Shown: positions 27,446-37,593, counted from the stretch's first letter. The stretch is 64,000 nucleotides of DNA from Mesorhizobium kowhaii (GCF_003253745.1 NZ_MZXV01000037.1:1-64000); one strand, 5' to 3'. Program-made: numbers and translations. Notes: a model not told the origin generated them from the letters alone.

Positions 27446-28900
27446 GTGGGCAAGGTAACAGGATTTCTCGAGATCGACCGGCAGGTGCACAAGTACCAGC
27501 CGGCTTCCGACCGCATCCGGCATTTCCGCGAGTTCACGCTGCCGATGTCGGACAAGGAGGTCGAGAAACAGGCCGCGCGGTGCATGGATTGCGGCATTCC
27601 GTATTGCCATGGACCGACCGGCTGCCCGATCCACAACCAGATCCCGGACTGGAACGATCTCGTCTACAATGGCGACTGGGACAACGCGATCCGCAACCTG
27701 CATTCGACCAACAATTTTCCGGAATTCACCGGCCGCATCTGTCCGGCACCTTGCGAGGAAGCCTGCACGCTGAATCTCGAGGACATTCCGGTGGCCATCA
27801 AGACGATCGAGCAGGCGATTGCCGACAAAGCCTATGAAACCGGCCATATCCGGCCCTACCCGCCGGAACGGAAGACCGGCAAGCGCGTCGCGATCATCGG
27901 CTCGGGGCCGGCGGGAATGGCCGCTGCCCAGCAACTCGGTCGCGCCGGCCATGACGTTCACATCTATGAGCGCGAGAGCCGGCCAGGCGGGCTGATGCGC
28001 TACGGCATCCCCGATTTCAAGATCGAGAAACATTATATCGACCGGCGCATCGAGCAGATGCAGGGCGAGGGTGTCAGCTTCCATTGCGGCGTCAATATTG
28101 GCGTCGACAAGCCGGTCGCAGAACTGCTCGCCGAATATGACGCGGTGCTATATTGCGGCGGCTCCGAAACGCCGCGGGCGGCCGGCATTCCCGGCGACGA
28201 TCTCGACGGCGTGCACTACGCGATGCCCTATCTCGTCCAGCAAAACAAGCGCGTCGGCGGCGAGAACATCCAGTCGGTGGCATGGCCGGAAAAGCCGATC
28301 GTGGCGGCGGGCCAGCATGTCGTCGTGGTCGGTGGCGGCGATACTGCGTCGGATTGCATCGGGACGGCGCTTCGTCAAGGCGCGGTGCGCGTCAGGCAGC
28401 TCGATATCAGGCCGCAACCGCCGGAAAAGGAAAACAAGCTAGCCGTCTGGCCCTATTGGGCCACGAAGATGCGGACCTCATCGTCGCAGGCCGAGGGCGC
28501 CGAACGCGTGTTCCAGGTCGCCACGCTCGAATTCATCGGCGAAGAAGGCCAGCTTACGGGCGTGAAATGCTGCGAAGTCGACGAAAAGCGCAAGCCGATC
28601 GCTGGTACGGAATTCGTCATCCGCGCTGATCTCGCCTTCATCGCTATCGGCTTCGCCGGTCCGCTCCGCAACGGCGTCGTCAAGGAGCTGGAAGGAAAGC
28701 TTGCCATCGGCACCGGCGCGCGGCGCTCGACCAATGTCCAAGCCAATGATCGTGATTACAGGACCAGTGTCGACAAGCTCTACGCCGCCGGCGACGTCCG
28801 CCGCGGCCAGTCTCTCGTTGCGTGCGCGATCCGCGAGGGCCGCCAGGCTGCCCGCTCGATCGACGAAGCCCTGATGGGCTCCAGCGTCCTACCCAGATAG
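27446..28900 (+). CDS. gltD: Glutamate synthase small subunit (GltD-like)
   Basis: 484 aa. N-terminal cysteines CMDCGIPYCHGPTGC and CPAPCEEAC bind 4Fe-4S clusters; FAD motif GSGPAGMAAA at about 150; NADPH motif GGGDTASD at about 300; C-terminal AAGDVRRGQSLVACAI closes the FAD site. GltD feeds NADPH electrons to GltB, which makes glutamate from glutamine and 2-oxoglutarate. No gltB is nearby, so this is an orphan copy, either a spare for the chromosomal enzyme or a partner for another oxidoreductase. It starts with GTG at 27446, five bases after the groES-stub stop. Confidence 0.9.
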   Translation: MGKVTGFLEIDRQVHKYQPASDRIRHFREFTLPMSDKEVEKQAARCMDCGIPYCHGPTGCPIHNQIPDWNDLVYNGDWDNAIRNLHSTNNFPEFTGRICPAPCEEACTLNLEDIPVAIKTIEQAIADKAYETGHIRPYPPERKTGKRVAIIGSGPAGMAAAQQLGRAGHDVHIYERESRPGGLMRYGIPDFKIEKHYIDRRIEQMQGEGVSFHCGVNIGVDKPVAELLAEYDAVLYCGGSETPRAAGIPGDDLDGVHYAMPYLVQQNKRVGGENIQSVAWPEKPIVAAGQHVVVVGGGDTASDCIGTALRQGAVRVRQLDIRPQPPEKENKLAVWPYWATKMRTSSSQAEGAERVFQVATLEFIGEEGQLTGVKCCEVDEKRKPIAGTEFVIRADLAFIAIGFAGPLRNGVVKELEGKLAIGTGARRSTNVQANDRDYRTSVDKLYAAGDVRRGQSLVACAIREGRQAARSIDEALMGSSVLPR

Positions 28901-29520
28901 GCGCTATCTCGCGCGGCCCGCTCAGCGGCCGATAGCAGTCGTCGTATCGGCGCTGTCCGGCGTGGCGGCCGGAACGGGCGGCTTGCGCGGCCGCGAAAAG
29001 TCGTCGGCCCTGCCTGGCGCCGCATCGGGCGCCACGCCCTCGATTACCAGCCTTTCGCTTGGCGAGCGGGCCTCACGCTTCTGAGGCGCCTGAGCGCCGA
29101 GTAGTTCGGTCCGCCGTCGAGTTGCGGGTCGGCGAGCGAAATCGGAACCGTGCGGTCGACCGGCGCTGCGTTCCGCCGCCCTCGACGGCCCCGTCGATCG
29201 GGAGCGCATTTTCGAAGACGTGGCGGGGTCGTCATATGTCAAGCTGCATCGCTTTCAGAACCTGGATGCCGATTGCAAGCCGAGTACGGAAGACAACACG
29301 AGCGCAATATCGCATGCCCGAAACACGGCGCGGGATCATTCTTCTGTAGGAGATCCTCTGGAGCGATATCCCATGGACCGGGCGCGCGAAGCTGGTTGGC
29401 ATATGCGCGGCAAGACAGCAGTATCTCCCTTCGTCTCCTTGGTTGAAGACCCCTCAAAACTGGTCGTTTCGCGTGACCCTGGGCGCGAGCGATCGCCAAC
29501 AATGCGAACACGCTGCACAG
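28901..29520. other. Decayed, unrecognised region
   Basis: A minus-strand frame at 28922-29242 has a proline/arginine-rich composition of an unstructured protein tail (for example DRTVPISLADPQLDGGPNY in an adjacent frame at about 29100-29160), so a gene fragment may lie here, but I cannot name it. Nothing recognisable in 29243-29520. Confidence 0.35.
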
Positions 29521-29775
29521 TTAGCGCTGCAGGCCGCCCTCGGATAGCAGGTTCGAGAAAAACGGCGGCACGACCCGCTGGGTCGGGCGAATGTTGGTAA
29601 TGAGACCACCCAAATTGTCCTTGAACGACAAGCTGAGGGTCGGCCGGTCGGGGTTTTCGACATAGTCTTCGTTGAAGGCAAAGATCGTCCGATCGCCCTG
29701 CAAGTGAGTCAGCGTGCCGATGGGCTGGTCGTAGAGCCGCACGTCGAGAACCGCGACGTCAGGCATCGCCATCTC
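29521..29775 (-). pseudogene. hipA 5' fragment
   Basis: 84 codons with the N-terminal HipA pattern: DVRLYDQPIGTLTHLQGDR, then NPDRPTLSLSFKD and VVPPFFSNLLSEGGLQR, where the frame ends. The kinase core is missing. It overlaps the end of the hipB-like gene by 17 bases, as in intact hipBA operons. Confidence 0.75.
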
Positions 29776-30395
29776 CATCGTCGAGTGAGTAGGCCGGCTT
29801 CGGTTCGATGCTCACGCCATGGGCGATGGAATTGCGCAGACGCTGCAGGTTTTGCGCGATGTCGCGGACAATGGGTGCCGCCTCTGAGCTCGCCTGATAG
29901 GGCTCCAGCCTTGCGATCAGTTCGCGCACGAGCTGCATCTCCTGATCGCTGGGATTCACCCGCCGCAGGAAACGCAGTATATCCTCTATGCGATCGAGCT
30001 CGGCCGAGCTCCCGTAGAGCTGCTTCATTTTCTTGACCAGCCGTTCGGCGCGGGCGAAGCGCTTGTCGTTTGGCTGACCGGCATGAATGTGCATGTCGGG
30101 CGTTGCCTGGGCCTTGACCAGGCCAAGCACCGCGGGCACGAGTTTCTTCGGCACGAGCATGAGCTCGAGATCGAGCGCCCGGGTCATGTCGATGAAGCTC
30201 GACAGCCCTGGCTCCATCTTGCCGCTCTCGATTTGGGAGATGTGGCTTTGCGTTAGTCCGGCCCGCTCGCTGAAAGCGCGCTGGCTAACGCCGGAGGCCT
30301 CGCGGATCTCGCGAGTTTGAATCAGGAAACTGCATCAGCCAGCAGATCGCTTTCGTCCGAAACATGCGACAAACTTCCGACGTCGGCCGTGCCCA
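29759..30395 (-). pseudogene. hipB-like antitoxin with frameshift
   Basis: XRE-family helix-turn-helix (IREASGVSQRAFSERAGLTQSHISQIESGK) followed by an extended C-terminal region with a coiled-coil-like part. Upstream the reading LLADAVS and the HTH are in different frames (one-base deletion near 30330), so the natural start, perhaps the GTG near 30395, is disconnected. With the hipA stub this is a dead toxin-antitoxin pair; an intact, distinct pair lies at 32644-34204. Confidence 0.65.
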
Positions 30396-30400
30396 CTAGA

Positions 30401-30932
30401 TTATGCCCCACGCTTGCGCCCTCTCCCTGTCATCTCGCGCACGCCGAGTTCGCCGATGAGATTGAGTGCGCTCCGCTGCGTCACCTTGGCGGTCTTCGCG
30501 ATCATCGGCGCCGACGCGATCGGTCGGGACAGGACGAGCTCGATGGTCGCCGGCAGGCTGCTCGACGAGCGGCGGCCGTTCAGGCGACGGGTCATTTGCT
30601 GGCGAGCCTGTGCCAGCCGGGCAATCTCCTTCATGCCGCTCTCGGCCGACGCTGACATCGCATCGACAGAGGCGAGCAGACGGGTCAAACGGTTGGGGGA
30701 CCGTGGCCGGCTCCCTTGGCACGGCTTTCAGCCCGACATTGGAGCCGAACAGATGCGAGGCGACCTTCCCTCGTGCGCGGAGATAGGCGCTGACCAGCTG
30801 GCTTCCGAGCTGTGAGGTCCGACGACATCGTTTCAATTTTCTGATCGTCAGGTCGGCCTCCGGGATGCAATGCTGATCCTGTTGCTGCGGTGGGCCTGTG
30901 GGTAGCGTAGGAGCACTGTCCATCAGGTCCAC
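30401..30932 (-). pseudogene. DUF1612/RHE_PE00001-family protein, C-terminal fragment
   Basis: Minus-strand pieces in two frames: RTSQLGSQLVSAYLRARGK and HLFGSNVGLKAVPREP, then after a shift near 30675 LASVDAMSASAESGMKEIARL, RRLNGRRSSSSLPATIEL and IGELGVREMTGRGR. This matches a helix-turn-helix family common on rhizobial symbiotic replicons. N-terminal half absent. Confidence 0.65.
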
Positions 30933-30949
30933 AGCTTAATAAGGGGGCC

Positions 30950-31861
30950 ATGGACCTGACGAAGGCGCGGCTTGCGTGGGTCGAACTCTACGCCAAGACC
31001 GGCGATGCTGGGCTGGTTTGCCGTCGTTGCGGCATCTCTCGGCCTACCCTGCGTAAGTGGTGGCGCCGCTACCAGGCTGATGGCGAGGCTGGCCGCCCAG
31101 AAGGTCTTTGCCGATCAGGAGGCGTTGATCTTGTTGCTTCGGCGGGAGCGAAAGCTCGGGGTCAAGCAACTGCGCAATGAGCTGATCCGGCAGCATGATC
31201 TGACGCTGTCGCTCGACACCGTCCATCGGACCCTCGTCCGCCATGGCGAGCAGGTTCTGAAGCGACCACGCCGGTGGCGCAAAGGAGAACGACGCTACAG
31301 CCGTCCGATCCCAGGCGACCGCGTCCAGATGGACGTCTGCAAGATCAGGCCTGGCGTCTACCAGTACACCGCGATCGACGATTGCAGCCGCTACAAGGTG
31401 CTCGGCGTCTACAGCCGTGCCACGGGCGCCAACACCCTCGATTTTCTGGAGCGCCTCATTGAGGAGATGCCGTTCCCGATCCAGCGCATCCAAACCGATC
31501 GCGGGGGCGAGTTCTTCGCCGAGGCCGTCCAGCAGCGCCTGATGGACTGGGCGATCAAGTTTCGGCCGATCCCGCCCAGATCGCCCCATCTGAACGGCAA
31601 GGTCGAACGGACGCACCGCGGATCGGGAGGAGTTCTGGGACACGGTTGATGCCAAGGATCTGGAGATCGAGGCGAAATTGTCAGAGTGGCAGCATCACTG
31701 GAATTAGCATCGGCCGCACACCGCGCTGGGCGGTGAGTCGCCAATCGATCGTGTGTGCGTACTCCTCGGCAAGACTCCTCTCGGCGAAGCTGTTGAGGCG
31801 GCCTACGACGGCATCAGGATTGCCGATCACCGGCTCGATCGCGCGCTGGCTCAGCTGAAAT
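30950..31861 (+). pseudogene. IS481-family transposase, multiply broken
   Basis: Starts with an HTH (LVCRRCGISRPTLRKWWRRY) at 30950 and continues in other frames through the DDE domain: QMDVCKIRPGVYQYTAIDD, IQRIQTDRGGEFFAE and SPHLNGKVERTHR. There are frameshifts near 31090 and 31615 and an in-frame TAG at about 31705 (WN then stop then HRPHTALGG). The C-terminal end runs to 31861. Confidence 0.8.
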
Positions 31862-31995
31862 GATGTGCCCAGACCCTACATCCGAGCCAATGCTGCCGTT
31901 ACATCGGCTCGAGCGATTCCCAGGTATCCCAGATCAGCGCCGCACCGAGCGTCGGGGGAAGATCGTCGCACTGCCGCAAACCCGCTTCCATTGAG

Positions 31996-32361
31996 TCAAG
32001 CGATCCTCCTCGTCCCAGTCGGGATCTCGAACGACGAGATCACGGTCTCGGCGTTGCGGATCCATGCGCCCGTGGCCAGGGTGTCGATCCGCGAGCGCTC
32101 GATCGCCGGCTGGAAGGCGAAGTCGAAATTCTCCAGGGTCTGGCCTGTCGGGAGTCCCGACATCTTCAACGAGACCTTCACCCGCCGCTCCTCACGTCCA
32201 GAGCATTCGCTCTCCAGCAGGCGATCCAGAAAGGCGTGGGGGGCGATCTCCTTGGCCACGGCTTCGGCCAGCAGGTAGTCGAGATGATCGGCGGCGTAGG
32301 TCAAGCCGAGCGTGTTCAGTTTGGTGCGCGTGCGATCAATATCGAGCTTGGGTGTATTCAT
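31996..32361 (-). pseudogene. IS21 istB 5' fragment
   Basis: IstB N-terminal domain (MNTPKLDIDRTRTKLNTLGL through ESECSGREERRVK to TLATGAWIRNAETVI), truncated just before the expected ATP-binding loop. Start ATG overlaps the istA stop in an ATGA arrangement, typical of IS21. Confidence 0.8.
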
Positions 32362-32600
32362 CGGGCGACCTCCGCAAGGGCGGCGTAGAGATCGATCGAG
32401 CGCTGGGCGACCGGGGTGGAAGCCAGCTCTTGGATTCTGGCGCCCATGCGCCCGAGGGGCGGCGGCGCCTTGACCCGGTCGGTGCTGGGGCCATCGTAAT
32501 GCGCCTGGTCGATCACCAGTCGGCAGTTGAACGGGACAGTTCCATCGAAACGAAAATTGCCGCAAGATTGATCTGGATGGCGGCAGCGGGTCTTTCGGTC
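32358..32600 (-). pseudogene. IS21 istA 3' fragment
   Basis: C-terminal part of an IS21 transposase: DQAHYDGPSTDRVKAPPPLG then IQELASTPVAQRSIDLYAAL and a TGA overlapping the istB start. The DDE core is missing. Confidence 0.7.
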
Positions 32601-32643
32601 GTGAGCATTCTCAGAATGAGTGGTTAAGCCAAGAGGGCTCGGC

Positions 32644-33909
32644 TCACTTCTCGGCGCAGGAGTTCAGTATCGGCGTCATCGCCTTCACATGCTCGTCGAT
32701 CCGCTCGAGCACTTTCTTCGCGACAACGTCGCGCTCAGGCAGATGCCACCAGTGCTCGTTGACGAGTTCGACGGTCTCGACCACTGCCTTCAGGACTGCC
32801 GGCTCCGGAAGCATTGCACGGTTCGCAAATGCTTTCCATCGCGGTGCTGCTAGCGCCTTGAACGAGCGCTCTCCTCCAAGCGAAAGCGCCATGGCGTCCG
32901 CGGGAAGATATGGCACGGTCGAGAGTAGGTCGTAGATTGGTGAAAGGGCCGGCTTAAGGCCGTTTCCGCGATAGATCAACGACCAGTTCTTCAGGTGCAT
33001 GTCGCCATTGCCGGTGATGGCAGTCAGCGCCAAGCGGCGGACGAATTCGAGAGCCGCCGTAGTCGAGACGGCCACGCCAAGAGCCGAGGCTATGTCATGG
33101 TAAGCAGCGCCCTCGTATTTGCGCGAGGGATAGACACCGAAGATCTGAGCAAAATCCTCGATGTGAATCCTATCGCCATCGGCGCCGCGATCGAAACGTT
33201 TGACGAGAAGGACCTTGCCCTCTGACAGCGTGTTGAATTCTTCGGGAATGCCCTCAAAATCGGACTTCTCGACCAGTTCGCATTCAGGCACCTCCATGCC
33301 GATTGCTGCGGCCAGCGCCAAGTTGGCGAATTCGTTCTCGGAAACGCCCGGAAACACCGTCGAAGGAAACTTGGCGATGTACCGGCCTTGCTCGTCGTCC
33401 ATCGGCAAGGTCAGGCCGCCGCCTTTTCCAGTGTTCTTCATGACTGACAGCTTCATCTGCACACCGGCAAGTGAGAACCGAGCCTTGGGCTTATCCTTTG
33501 AAGGATCCTGCGTAACCGCTATCGCGCCGTCACTGGGCAATGCCCGCACGGCTCCCGGGAGATCGGCGCCCAGCGCCGCTAAAAGGTCGAAATCATTGCC
33601 TGGGCGCACATTACCTTCGTGGTGCTTTTCCATCGCCTCGCGCAATTTCTCTTCCGGCAGGAGGTTTGCGAAGAAAGCGGGCAAAGCGCCCGCCAGGGGC
33701 TTCGGATCTTTCCGCAATCCTCCCGCCGCTGCCCGGAACGACAGGCTGAAAACGGGAAAGCCGCCCGTCGCGCGGTAAGCCTCATCGAAGTTGAATGCGT
33801 TGAAATCGCCCGGCGTCCTAACGATTGTGCCGACCTTCAGTGCGTTCAGGAGCACGTCCAGCGACGGGATCGTCTTAGGTGCGCGGAAGACTGGAGCCAT
33901 GATCGTCAT
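32644..33909 (-). CDS. hipA: HipA-family serine/threonine kinase toxin
   Basis: About 421 aa. N-terminal HipA_N domain (TPGDFNAFNFDEAYRA to PAFFANLLPEEKLREAM), ATP-loop region RFSLAGVQMKLSV, catalytic loop GNGDMHLKNWSLI and metal-binding SPIYDLLST are all intact. HipA toxins phosphorylate translation factors such as glutamyl-tRNA synthetase; the exact target here is unknown. The gene overlaps the 3' end of hipB, the standard coupling. Start uncertain among TTG 33927, ATG 33909 and ATG 33900. Confidence 0.85.
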   Translation of the reverse strand: MTIMAPVFRAPKTIPSLDVLLNALKVGTIVRTPGDFNAFNFDEAYRATGGFPVFSLSFRAAAGGLRKDPKPLAGALPAFFANLLPEEKLREAMEKHHEGNVRPGNDFDLLAALGADLPGAVRALPSDGAIAVTQDPSKDKPKARFSLAGVQMKLSVMKNTGKGGGLTLPMDDEQGRYIAKFPSTVFPGVSENEFANLALAAAIGMEVPECELVEKSDFEGIPEEFNTLSEGKVLLVKRFDRGADGDRIHIEDFAQIFGVYPSRKYEGAAYHDIASALGVAVSTTAALEFVRRLALTAITGNGDMHLKNWSLIYRGNGLKPALSPIYDLLSTVPYLPADAMALSLGGERSFKALAAPRWKAFANRAMLPEPAVLKAVVETVELVNEHWWHLPERDVVAKKVLERIDEHVKAMTPILNSCAEK

Positions 33910-34204
33910 CGTCAGGTTGAGAAACAAAAGCAGGTCGATCGTCGCCGTCGTGCGGACGCAATAAAGCCTGGACAGCCGGCACCACGACTTGCGGAACCAG
34001 CATCATCTCTAGACCGAGCGCACGCGCGACATTCATGAGCGTCGTCGCACGGGCTGCTGCGGTTCCCTTTTCAATGTCGCGGTAGCGGGGACGGGATATG
34101 CCCGCCAAATCAGCGACCTGCTCCTGCGTCATGGCAGCCGCCAGCCTCGCCTGCCTAAAAAGGGCGCCGATTTGGCGCAGAACTTCTGATTCTGAGTCCA
34201 TCAT
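33875..34204 (-). CDS. hipB: HipB-like XRE antitoxin
   Basis: Helix-turn-helix protein (LFRQARLAAAMTQEQVADLA then GISRPRYRDIEKG), about 109 aa from the tandem ATGs at 34199-34204, which follow a GGATAGG site. It should bind and silence HipA (downstream, overlapping) and repress the operon by binding the inverted repeat at 34289-34317. Intact, so the pair could be an active island-stabilising toxin-antitoxin module. Confidence 0.8.
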   Translation of the reverse strand: MMDSESEVLRQIGALFRQARLAAAMTQEQVADLAGISRPRYRDIEKGTAAARATTLMNVARALGLEMMLVPQVVVPAVQALLRPHDGDDRPAFVSQPDDDDHGSSLPRT

Positions 34205-34288
34205 GACACCTATCCGGACCATTCCAATGCACGATGACACGCAAACGTATCTCGGCGAGCGCCTGAAGTCAACGCTTATGATCTCCTC

Positions 34289-34317
34289 GCATATCATCAT
34301 TGGAAACAATGATATGC
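34289..34317 (-). promoter_or_regulatory. Inverted repeat, probable HipB operator
   Basis: Arms GCATATCATcatTG (34289-34302) and CAATGATATGC (34307-34317) around GAAA: an 11-base inverted repeat with a three-base insertion in one arm. It sits about 85-115 bases upstream of hipB, where an autoregulatory operator would be expected. Confidence 0.6.
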
Positions 34318-34359
34318 AAAGAGATCAATGCTTCATTCAAGGCCCTCCCTGGCTTTAGC

Positions 34360-34735
34360 TCTGGTCGCGCCGCCCGGCGCATGTGCCCAACGCGCGGGTC
34401 GGGCTCTTCTTGACCACGCGCTTGCGCGCCGGCTGACGCTTGCGCTTCTTCGAAATAGGGGGAGGCGAGCTCGACAGGCATGAACTTCGCCGTCTGGATC
34501 GGCCCGCCGGTTAAGGGATCGCACTCGCTGGCGATCCCGACCGCTTCCTGCAAACTTCAGGCCGGAGCCGATCGCGAAGAAGCGCGCCTCGAGCGGCCCG
34601 GTGAAGCAGCGCGAATAGTTCCAGTAGTGGGAGGTGCCGTCAGTCCACACCAGCAGCGCCTGGACGCGAATGATGCTGTCATGGGCGCGCTCGGGCAAGG
34701 GATGGCCTTCGTTGACCGCCTGGATGCACCATCAA
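34360..34735 (-). pseudogene. Proteasome-like Ntn-hydrolase, 3' fragment
   Basis: Minus-strand frames reading VQALLVWTDGTSHYWNYS, RCFTGPLEARFFAIGSGLKFA, then after a frameshift VGIASECDPLTGGPIQTAKF and MPVELASPYFEE. This resembles the C-terminal half of HslV/proteasome-like proteins found in rhizobia (the AIGSG segment is characteristic). It is fused end to end with the LLM gene at 34732, so both are rearrangement products. Confidence 0.5.
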
Positions 34736-35643
34736 TCTCCTTCCAGCAGCCGATCAATCACGCAATTCACGCTGCCGATCGGCAGGTTCTCGCGCATGGT
34801 CTTGAACGACAGATCCTGCTGCGTCGGTTCCTCCAACAGATAGCCGTCCTTGCTCTGCTGGCGGCGCTGATGCAGTGCGTCAGACAGCCGGCGCTGGAAG
34901 CGGGCATCGTCGAGATAGCTGTTGATCTCCGCCTCGTCGTCGCTCGCATAGCAGCAGCGCAGCAGCGATATCTTGGCATCCGTGACCTTTTTACCCTCGG
35001 CCGCCGCCGCCGTCTCGATCGATTGGCGCAGGGCGCTCAAGCTCTCCAAGCCGTTGTGGAGTGCTGTGACAAAACAGTTGTGCCCCTCACGATAGGCCCC
35101 GCCCATGCGCGCGGACCCACCGGCGATCCAGATTGGCGGGGACGGCCTCTGGATGGTGGGTACCGAAATCGCCGTCGGGGGTATCTTCTCATACTGGCTG
35201 TCGTGTTCGAAGATGTCTTGGTTGAGGCCCTTCAGAAGGATGTCCAGGTGTTCCGAAAAGACCGCCGGCGCCTCATCGATATCGACGCCAAAGCGCTCGA
35301 ACTCGAACTGCTGGTATCCCGTGCCGACGCCGAGCTCCAGGCGGCCGTTCGCAAGGATATCGGCCAAGCCGATCTCGGAGAGCAGTCGCTGTGGTTTGTA
35401 GAGCGGCAGCACGCAGACGGCAGTGCCGAGGCGAATGGTGCTCGTCACGCCGGCGCAGTGCGCCACCATCATCAAGGGCGACGGAATCAGGCTGTAATTG
35501 TTGAAGTGGTGCTCTGCGAACCAGGCTGTGCCGAAGCCAGCCTGCTCCGAAACGAGAACCTGTTCGATGGAATTGCGGATGACGCTGTCGGACGATTGAT
35601 GATAGCCGCGCTGGGCGGCCAGGATGAAGGTCGCGAATTCCAT
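34732..35643 (-). CDS. LLM-class flavin-dependent oxidoreductase, C-terminally truncated
   Basis: Luciferase-like monooxygenase fold: MEFATFILAAQRGYHQSSD start, FGTAWFAEHHFNNYSL, RLGTAVCVLPLYKP, GRLELGVGTGYQQFEFERFG and PPIWIAGGSARMGG. It should use FMNH2 and O2 on an unknown substrate. The protein stops at DRLLEGD, about 40 residues before the usual end, where a piece of a proteasome-like gene begins, so the C-terminus is lost and activity is doubtful. Start ATG 35643 has AAGGA just upstream. Confidence 0.75.
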   Translation of the reverse strand: MEFATFILAAQRGYHQSSDSVIRNSIEQVLVSEQAGFGTAWFAEHHFNNYSLIPSPLMMVAHCAGVTSTIRLGTAVCVLPLYKPQRLLSEIGLADILANGRLELGVGTGYQQFEFERFGVDIDEAPAVFSEHLDILLKGLNQDIFEHDSQYEKIPPTAISVPTIQRPSPPIWIAGGSARMGGAYREGHNCFVTALHNGLESLSALRQSIETAAAAEGKKVTDAKISLLRCCYASDDEAEINSYLDDARFQRRLSDALHQRRQQSKDGYLLEEPTQQDLSFKTMRENLPIGSVNCVIDRLLEGD

Positions 35644-35932
35644 GGTGTTTCCTTGTTGCAGAGGGAGTGGCCGATCACGGGATGTGCTCGGCACGCACAG
35701 ATTGGGTTGGCCGCGGTGTCGATCCCCCTTGGCGGCGGCATGGTCTTGCGGCAAACCGCTCGCCAAGCCGCGCCAGAAGGCTTGGAACTGCTTCGACCCC
35801 GAGGAACGTCTCCGTCATAGCCAAAGACGACATTCTCGATCGCGGGCCGCGTTGCGGGGCCTCGCGCAGCCGGAGCCTGAAGCTTTCGAAATCCTCGGCT
35901 TCGATGAGCCGCAGCCCGTCGCCTGACGAATG

Positions 35933-37000
35933 TCATAACCAACCCGCGACCTCCGCTAAATATTCGTCATCGAGTTCGTGGCATTCCGCATCACTGAACA
36001 AGGTCCAGCCGCCGTCCACGCAGAGGATCGAGCCGTTGACGTATGAAGCGTCAGACGAAGCAAGGAAGAACACTGCATCAGCAACATCCTCCGGCTGTCC
36101 CAGCCTGCCCATCGGGATGCGCCGTCTGATCGGTGTCCAGTCAATGTGGCCGGCCTTCGCCAACTGAGCAAGGGCAGGGCGTGCGGATATAGTCGGCAGC
36201 GACGGCTGCGGTCCGAATGCCGACCGGCCCGAGTTCGGCCGCCATGCTCCGGGTCAGGATGTCCATCCCCACCTTTGCGGCACGTTAGGCCTGGCGCGGC
36301 GCGAAGGGCAGAAAGCTGTTGATCGGCCCGAGATTGACGATCACGCCGCCGGGGCACATCGCCTCGATCGCCTCGCGCGCGCAGGTGAGATTGACATCTT
36401 GGACCTGTTCGATCTGGTCCGGCAGTTGTCCCGCGGCACAAAAGTGTCGGCGACAGCAGCACTGTTGACGAGGACATCGATGCGACCGTGGCGCGCCTGC
36501 AGCTCCTCGAACAGCGCCACCACCTCAGTTTCGACGGCCACGTCCACTGATTTCGCCAGGTGCTTGCCGTCGGGAAACCCAGCAAGCTCTGCCGCTGCAG
36601 CGCCATCTCTATCAGCAATCACGACGGTATCGCCGTTCGCGCCGAAGAGGCGAACGACGGCCGCGCCTATGCCGTTCGCGCCACCCGTGACGAGCACGAT
36701 TCGCGCATCGGTACGTTTGGCCGGACGGGCGAGTTCGACTCTAGGCGTTCCGTCCACCGGCGGGTGCTCGTCCCCCGGCTGGTCGAATGACATCCAGCCG
36801 CCCGTCGACCGCCAGCACCGATCCGGTGATGTAACGCGCCTGCGTGCTGGCCAGAAAACGCACGGCCCGGGCGATCTCGTCGGGGCGCGCCATGCGCCCC
36901 ATCGGCACGCGGCGGCGCACCGCCGCGAGGTCCATTTTGCCCGCGCGTTCCAGTCGTTGCCAGCGTATCGTTCGGTCGAGACGAAGCAACCCGCGTGCCG
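35933..37000 (-). pseudogene. Tandem short-chain dehydrogenase gene, broken
   Basis: Reading leftwards: an SDR C-terminus (MDLAAVRRRVPMGRMARPDE to RYITGSVLAVDG), a linker (WMSFDQPGDEHPPVDGTPRV), then a full second SDR with the NAD motif VLVTGGANGIGAAV, NVDVLVNSA-like IDVLVNSAAVADTF, and its own C-terminus (PIRRRIPMGRLGQPEDVADA to YVNGSILCVDGGW). Frameshifts lie near 36780, 36430 and 36290, and a stop interrupts the YxxxK region. The layout implies a natural fusion of two SDR domains, with the first one missing its N-terminal part. Confidence 0.7.
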
Positions 37001-37593
37001 GCGTGCTACGACGGCTCCTATGTGCCTGGCCAACCCGAACAGCTGCACGGCCCGCTTAGGGGGCTTAGGATGTGGCCACCCCTGCCATTTCAAGCCCACC
37101 TGTTCTTGGACGGTCTGCTCGATGTCCCTGGTTGGTCCAAAGTGCGTGACTCGGAGTTCTGATGAATCTGGGTTCCGATTTTGTCACTGAGCATGAGCAG
37201 CGATGTACCGCCCCACGTGAATGCGCTGAAGCACATCTGAACATTCATTCCTCCCTCATCATGATTTGGTTGGCTGCTATCCAACTTCCGTGCCCTACGG
37301 AAATGCTCAGCCCTTTCATCTGCTCTATGCGTCGTTGGACCGCAGCTCAGAACGAGCACGCTGCCGAAATAGACCACCTGGAGCAACAACGAGCAGGCCA
37401 GCAACCTCTCAAGCCTGACCTGATCCTCTCCTCGACAATCGGCTCATCTCGCCGTGCTACGTCGGGGGCGGTTCCGATGGAGGCATCGCAGACCGTACAG
37501 TTTCTCGATAGCAGGTCGAGCGTCGAGTTTGCAGGCGCGCTGCGCGAATTGGTATGGGTCTGGTTCGGTTCGTAATCGCATTTGATGGCCTGC
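37001..37593. other. Unassigned region upstream of the noeL nod box
   Basis: About 590 bases without a gene I recognise; open frames are short and irregular. Confidence 0.45.

Noticed and set aside
34480..35820. A 446-codon plus-strand open frame
   Set aside because: Antisense to the LLM oxidoreductase, which has clear family motifs; the plus frame resembles no known protein.
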